Assembly: GCA_947054185.1 (NCBI GenBank)
Contig: CAMRVW010000064.1
Coordinates: 1-11,659 of the forward strand
DNA length: 11,659 nucleotides
Source: an uncultured Rikenellaceae bacterium
GTDB lineage: Bacteria; Bacteroidota; Bacteroidia; Bacteroidales; Rikenellaceae
Direction: 5' to 3'
Part shown: piece after piece, positions 6,440 to 11,659 of the stretch
Layout of the letters: each line of letters begins with the position of its first letter
Numbering within the stretch: position 1 is the first letter of the stretch
Translations under genes and position numbers: made by a program
Notes under the pieces: generated by a model
Told to the model about the DNA's origin: nothing
The model's database searches: none
The model's input: the letters and a program-made list of their open reading frames with translations, nothing else

Positions 6440-7057
6440 ATGAAAGAGGTAAATCCCGAAGAAACGACCCGTGCATACGCATTCGATATGTGGATGAAGG
6501 CTCCCATGCCCATGGTGACACTGTTCAAAAGAGTCGACGTGTCGCCCCTTGTAAGACTGAAACGCCGAAAAGGGCTCAAATTCAACATGCTGATGTGTTG
6601 GTGCATAGGGCTGGCAGCCTGCCGGGTGCAGGAATTTTACATGCTCCCCGTTTCCGACAAGCTGATGGAGTATGACACTCTCGCCGTCAGCACCATCATT
6701 GCCAACAAAGCAGGAGGGATAAACTCGTGCGACATACCCTTATCGGAAGATTTGTCCGTTTTCAACTCCGACTATCTGAGGCTCACCCGCCATGTTGCAG
6801 AAAATTGCGAAAACCACGACCTTGCCGACAGCATGACAATAGGCACCTCGGCGCTTGCCGAATGTGAAATAGAGGGCGCTGTTGGCATCTATTCCGGCAT
6901 ATTCAACAACCCGTTTCTGATATGGGGACGATATCGCCGCCATCTGTTCAAAACCACTCTCACCCTGTCGTTTCAGTTCCACCACACGCAGATGGACGGA
7001 GCACACGCCGCCCGCTTCTTAGAGCTGCTGCAAAAAGAGATATACGCCCTGAGATGA
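6440..7057 (+). CDS. Chloramphenicol acetyltransferase-like acyltransferase
   Basis: A 205-residue protein matching the CAT fold and length. The key motif FQFHHTQMDGAHAARFLELL (178-197) contains the catalytic His in HHxxxDG. Near the N-terminus, the pattern of a short aromatic run before PMPMVTLFKRVDVSPL is typical, and KGLKFNMLMCWC matches the family's FxxxMLYxxxxA helix. The reaction should be acyl transfer from acyl-CoA to a hydroxyl group. Whether chloramphenicol is a substrate is open; many Bacteroidales CAT-like proteins are not resistance enzymes. The frame extends upstream to 6182, but the promoter box at 6397 and the lack of conserved residues there favour the ATG at 6440. Confidence 0.82.
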   Translation: MKEVNPEETTRAYAFDMWMKAPMPMVTLFKRVDVSPLVRLKRRKGLKFNMLMCWCIGLAACRVQEFYMLPVSDKLMEYDTLAVSTIIANKAGGINSCDIPLSEDLSVFNSDYLRLTRHVAENCENHDLADSMTIGTSALAECEIEGAVGIYSGIFNNPFLIWGRYRRHLFKTTLTLSFQFHHTQMDGAHAARFLELLQKEIYALR

Positions 7058-7119
7058 ACGGACGCGCCATACAACGCAAAATAGTTGGCACAGACGGTGG
7101 GGCGAACCGAAAATTTTGC

Positions 7120-7127
7120 TAACTTTG
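7120..7127 (+). promoter_or_regulatory. -7 box TAACTTTG for maf
   Basis: TAACTTTG fits TAnnTTTG and lies 58 nt before the maf ATG. No clear -33 TTTG is seen. It suggests maf is transcribed separately from the CAT-like gene, whose stop is 62 nt upstream of the box. Confidence 0.5.
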
Positions 7128-7185
7128 TCAAAGGTGCCTATATATTTACGGCGCCTCTGATGCAAACCCATCTAACAGCGTCGTT

Positions 7186-7803
7186 ATGTTATTACAAGAC
7201 CGGCTTAAAGCATACAACCTCATATTGGCCTCAGGATCTCCGCGCCGCCATCAGCTGCTCAAAGACGCAGGGCTGACATTCTGCCCCGCACCGCGTTACA
7301 GTGTCGACGAGAGCTTCCCCGACGACATGCCCGCCGAAGAGGTGGCCGCCTATCTGAGCGCCATAAAGGCAGAGTGTTATCCGTTCAAGAAAGGCGATAA
7401 AGAGATAATAATCACAGCCGACACCACCGTCGTGGCCGACGGCAATGTCTTGGGCAAGCCCATAAACAAAGAGCACGCCACCGACATGTTACGCCTGCTG
7501 AGCGACAAGTGGCACACCGTCATAACAGGCGTAACGTTCATCATATCAGGCCGCACACACACCTTTTCCTCATCCACTCGCGTGAAGTTCAAGGCGCTGA
7601 CCGACGAAGAGATAGACCATTACGTCAACACCTTCTCGCCCCTCGACAAGGCCGGCTCATACGGAATTCAGGAGTGGATCGGATATATCGGCATAGAGGC
7701 CATAGAGGGGTCTTACTATAATGTCATGGGGCTTCCCGTGCAGAGGGTGTGCACCGAGCTGGAGCGGCTGTTGAGCCTGTCGGAAAAGGAGCAAGCCGAG
7801 TGA
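7186..7803 (+). CDS. maf: Maf family nucleoside-triphosphate pyrophosphatase
   Basis: A 205-residue Maf/Ham1-fold enzyme that hydrolyses non-canonical or excess nucleoside triphosphates (dTTP/UTP in the YhdE type) to the monophosphate and pyrophosphate. The motifs are in order: LASGSPRRHQLL (14-25) is the phosphate-binding signature; ESFP (42-45) follows; KAE (61-63); ITADTTVV (77-83) has the catalytic Asp79; LGKP (89-92); and SPLDKAGSYGIQ (151-162) is the strongly conserved lysine/Gly loop. The C-terminus, YYNVMGLPVQRV, is also typical. Length and motif order are complete, so the enzyme is likely active. It acts in the cytoplasm. It has its own promoter box at 7120. Confidence 0.95.
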   Translation: MLLQDRLKAYNLILASGSPRRHQLLKDAGLTFCPAPRYSVDESFPDDMPAEEVAAYLSAIKAECYPFKKGDKEIIITADTTVVADGNVLGKPINKEHATDMLRLLSDKWHTVITGVTFIISGRTHTFSSSTRVKFKALTDEEIDHYVNTFSPLDKAGSYGIQEWIGYIGIEAIEGSYYNVMGLPVQRVCTELERLLSLSEKEQAE

Positions 7804-7831
7804 CTTAAAGCATCCCGGAGAAATCATCGCA

Positions 7832-7865
7832 TGACGTTTTCGGCAAAAGCATTCGGCAAACGTCA
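7832..7865. repeat. Inverted repeat with a duplicated loop motif
   Basis: TGACGTTT (7832-7839) and AAACGTCA (7858-7865) form a perfect 8-bp stem 28 nt after the maf stop. The 18-nt loop and the adjoining stem carry TTCGGCAAA twice. There is no T run, so it is not a standard terminator; it could be an operator or a processing site. Confidence 0.4.
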
Positions 7866-7886
7866 CCCCTTCCGATGCCCTCGGGT

Positions 7887-7916
7887 TTTATTTATCGCAT
7901 AATTATCGTACCTTTG
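7887..7916 (+). promoter_or_regulatory. Promoter of the S46 peptidase gene
   Basis: TACCTTTG at 7909-7916 matches the -7 box. TTTA at 7887-7890 is an imperfect -33 element 18 nt upstream. The leader to the ATG at 7992 is about 70 nt and A-rich just before the start. Confidence 0.55.
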
Positions 7917-7991
7917 TTCCGGTCAGGGCCGCCGCTTTCGGCACAGGGCGCCCGCAACACGTTTTGACAAACACAATAAAAAAATACAGAC

Positions 7992-10073
<2,082 letters not shown>

Positions 10074-10127
10074 GCGGAAACTGCCGTTTATTTTGCGGGA
10101 ACTGCCTCCGGCGACCCTTCCGGGGGA

Positions 10128-10147
10128 GGGGTCACGGACCCCGTTTT
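10128..10147 (+). terminator. Terminator of the S46 peptidase gene
   Basis: GGGGTC (10128-10133) and GACCCC (10137-10142) form a 6-bp stem with a 3-nt loop, followed by GTTTT, 55 nt after the stop. A competing hairpin can form just upstream between GACCCTTCC (10113-10121) and GGAGGGGTC (10125-10133), sharing one arm. Confidence 0.6.
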
Positions 10148-10179
10148 GAGATATATTGAGGACAAACTAAGGAATAAGT

Positions 10180-10244
10180 ACGGAAATCAGTTGTAAATGT
10201 GTTTCGACATTCGTCTTACACATTTACAACTGATTTCCGTTTTT
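10180..10244. terminator. Long perfect hairpin with T run
   Basis: Positions 10180-10202 and 10218-10240 are a perfect 23-bp inverted repeat around a 15-nt loop. The right arm runs into TTTTT (10240-10244). It would terminate forward transcription efficiently. The perfect stem is much longer than typical terminators and may have a further role. Confidence 0.7.
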
Positions 10245-10392
10245 GGCCTTGGTGTGTTATGCCAAAATGATATTCAAACATTGGCCATGACCGCTTCGCA
10301 AAAAGGACGCGGAAGCAATGCGGCAAACAAAAGTGGGCTGTGTGGCAAAGCATAACAGGCACTCATGCCAACAATCGCCCATTTAGTTCCGA
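10245..10392. other. Non-coding spacer, nothing recognised
   Basis: No promoter, gene or clear repeat is seen. On the reverse strand a frame of about 55 codons runs from within repeat copy A to about 10285, but it has no domain match. Confidence 0.4.
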
Positions 10393-10625
10393 CACAGCGA
10401 TCTGAGAAACGAAAACCGCACATTTCCTTATTCCCGGCATTACGAAGTATGCCGTAACAGGCTGAAGGACAAAAGCCCGAGCGGCCCGGAGCCTCAGTCC
10501 AACGGAGGGCCGCAACCCGCAGAGCAATATATATCGCAGTGAATTAGGCGGTGGAAGTGAAACGCCTGACTTTCCCGCCTCTGCCCTCCGCAGGCCCCGC
10601 GCCGCTCTCCCTCACGCCAAAAGCA
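10393..10625. repeat. GC-rich structured repeat, copy A
   Basis: It begins CACAGCGATCTGAG and ends around CACGCCAAAAGCAC. It holds a small hairpin (CGGCAT/ATGCCG, 10435-10454) and a 7-bp stem GCGGCCC/GGGCCGC (10481-10487 with 10507-10513), then AGCAATATATA and GCAGTGA. The block 10476-10542 aligns with 11555-11622 with about six mismatches and one indel by eye. The tail (10543-10625) matches the tail of copy B. Confidence 0.7.
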
Positions 10626-10709
10626 CGTCACTTCACGAATCCGCCCCGGCAGGCTATCAGAAAGGTGTCCGGGACCTCCAAAGAAATCAAAGAACCAAAG
10701 TATTAATAT

Positions 10710-10913
10710 TTAGCGGACACAACGCACGCTCCGACCGTACTGCTTATAGCCGCTGAGTCCGGCACCCAAATCGCTGTTATTGAAGTTTAGTCTGTATGCC
10801 TCAGAAGAGCCTCTCGCAACTGATGACCAATAGAGGCCGCTCTCACCCGCGGCATACAACGTCCCGGACGAGACGTAACGCTCACCGACAGCGGGAAACT
10901 CAACTGAATGAGG
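10710..10913 (-). pseudogene. Fragment of a FISUMP (Fib_succ_major) domain protein, C-terminal end only
   Basis: A 67-codon open stretch on the reverse strand ends in a normal stop and reads as the C-terminus of the Fibrobacter succinogenes major paralogous domain found in many Bacteroidetes surface lipoproteins. EFPAVGERY is followed by SSGTLYAAGESGLYWSS, then AYRLNFNNSDLG and the closing YGRSVRCVR. These correspond to the family's FPAxGYR, GxYWSS, and YGxSVRCVR signatures. An in-frame stop (10914-10916) cuts it off. The sequence upstream of that point is unrelated T-tract DNA, so the signal peptide and most of the domain are missing. It is a remnant left after a deletion or a repeat insertion. 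Confidence 0.75.
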
Positions 10914-10955
10914 CTATCTATTTTGTTTGCAGACGCATGTTTCCGCGGCGACATA

Positions 10956-11068
10956 TTTTTTGCCTCGTATGGCTATTTTGCCAGTTGTTTTTGTTTGCGT
11001 TTTTTTGTACCAACAGTTTTTATTCACAGTTTTTGAGGCTCGACGTTTTTTGTTCCGACAGTTTTTTT
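10956..11068. repeat. T-tract array with an internal 45-bp-spaced direct repeat
   Basis: Eight runs of 4-7 T occur over ~110 nt, with centres about 12-19 nt apart. Read on the reverse strand, two related ~24-nt units start at 11068 and 11021. Both begin AAAAACTGTYGG, followed by ACAAAAAACG-like sequence. No coding content. Confidence 0.5.
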
Positions 11069-11111
11069 ACCCCGCACGGCTTCCCCGCCGACAGGGCGAC
11101 CGAAGAATGAG

Positions 11112-11255
11112 GCCTGGGCGGGCCGACCATCCCCAAGGAGGCCCGTACCCCCGCCAAGCAATTATAAGCAGTGACTAAAGCACCCCTCCACAGCCCGTCA
11201 CCTCCCCGCTTTGCCTCCCAGGCTCGGCCCGAAGCTCCTCCACGCCAAAGGCACA
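11112..11255. repeat. GC-rich structured repeat, copy B (diverged)
   Basis: It has the same order of elements as copy A but is more diverged. A CGGGCC/GGCCCG stem (11119-11124 with 11140-11145) sits in the equivalent place, then AGCAATTATA, GCAGTGA, and a tail ending CACGCCAAAGGCAC. The AGCAAT-to-CACGCCAAA distance is 84 nt here and 90 nt in copy A. Confidence 0.5.
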
Positions 11256-11430
11256 GCACCCCAACCAATCCAAGGTGTCGCCCGTCTTTGTCACCCACCA
11301 CGCGCAACCCTCACCATGCCATCGACCTCCACGCCGTTGCGGCCCTCGTTCCTCGGGCCCGTCCACGCTCTCCCACTTCATGCCAGAGTCACATTCCTCA
11401 CTCTCCCGAACTCGAATCCGCACCCCATGA
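11256..11430. other. GC-rich spacer between repeat copies
   Basis: Open frames exist on both strands (a reverse frame of ~159 codons spans 11175-11654), but they reflect high GC and lack of stops. They have unusual Cys/Arg/Gly-rich translations and no domain. I do not call a gene. Confidence 0.4.
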
Positions 11431-11449
11431 GGCCGACCTGCGGTCGGCC
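11431..11449. repeat. Perfect 8-bp GC hairpin at the edge of repeat copy C
   Basis: GGCCGACC and GGTCGGCC are separated by 3 nt, immediately before the CACAGCGGTCTGAG start of copy C. Copy A has no hairpin at this place. Confidence 0.6.
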
Positions 11450-11659
11450 CACAGCGGTCTGAGGGAACCGAAACCGCACACATTTCCTTGTTCCCGGCAA
11501 AACGAAGTGTGACGTAAACAAAAATTCCTTGTGGAACGGGACGACCTAAGGAGTCCCGAGCGGCCCGGAGCCTCCGCCCCAACGGAGGGCCGCACACCGC
11601 AGAGCAATATATAATGCAGTGACGAAGGCACACCCAGCCGCACATGATTCTCACGCTCA
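11450..11659. repeat. GC-rich structured repeat, copy C (runs to window end)
   Basis: It starts CACAGCGGTCTGAG. It shares ACCGCACA, CATTTCCTT, TTCCCGGCA and ACGAAGT with copy A, and then the near-identical core at 11555-11622. It has an extra hairpin, CGGGAC/GTCCCG (11537-11542 with 11553-11558), followed directly by GCGGCCC/GGGCCGC (11560-11566 with 11587-11593). The right edge is outside the window. Confidence 0.7.

Noticed and set aside
11175..11654. 159-codon reverse-strand frame over repeat copy C
   Set aside because: The same sequence in copy A is interrupted by stops in that frame, so coding is not conserved; the openness is explained by high GC.
10393..11659. Repeat copies as a CRISPR array
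   Set aside because: Units are long, diverged, and irregularly spaced by hundreds of bases; no short regular repeats or spacers and no cas genes.

Overview
The window most resembles a chromosome segment of a Bacteroidales bacterium. The evidence is the repeated TAnnTTTG -7 promoter box in front of genes, a secreted S46 dipeptidyl-peptidase of the DPP11 type, and a remnant of a FISUMP (Fibrobacter succinogenes major paralogous domain) protein. I could not run any search, so names rest on motifs read by eye.

Layout. (1) 1-2310: an AT-rich, tightly packed three-gene cassette. It holds the 3' part of an AlbA_2/Schlafen-type ATP-binding regulator, a small Tyr/Ser-rich repeat protein, and a membrane-anchored coiled-coil protein. 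It looks like an acquired accessory module, possibly defensive. (2) 2311-3459: about 1.15 kb with no intact gene. It contains an orphan promoter-to-terminator unit (candidate small RNA) whose -7 box also fits the CTnDOT-type attachment core GTANNTTTGC, a ~74-bp direct repeat carrying promoter-like boxes, and the broken start of a zinc-ribbon gene. (3) 3460-4865: two forward housekeeping-type genes, a GrpB-family protein and a GNAT acetyltransferase. (4) 4927-5995: a reverse-strand pair, a DJ-1/PfpI protein followed by a four-helix DUF4405-like protein with two HX13H haem-ligand patterns. (5) 6440-10073: three forward genes, each with its own TAnnTTTG box: a CAT-like acyltransferase, a Maf nucleotide pyrophosphatase, and a secreted DPP11-type peptidase. 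(6) 10074-11659: about 1.6 kb with no intact gene. It holds terminators, three copies of a GC-rich hairpin-bearing repeat, a T-tract array, and a 67-codon fragment of a FISUMP domain on the reverse strand.

The central genes look like ordinary chromosomal loci of one lineage. Both ends (1-3459 and 10074-11659) look like accessory or decaying DNA, and most of the unexplained structure is there. The first gene runs off the left edge, and the last repeat copy runs off the right edge.
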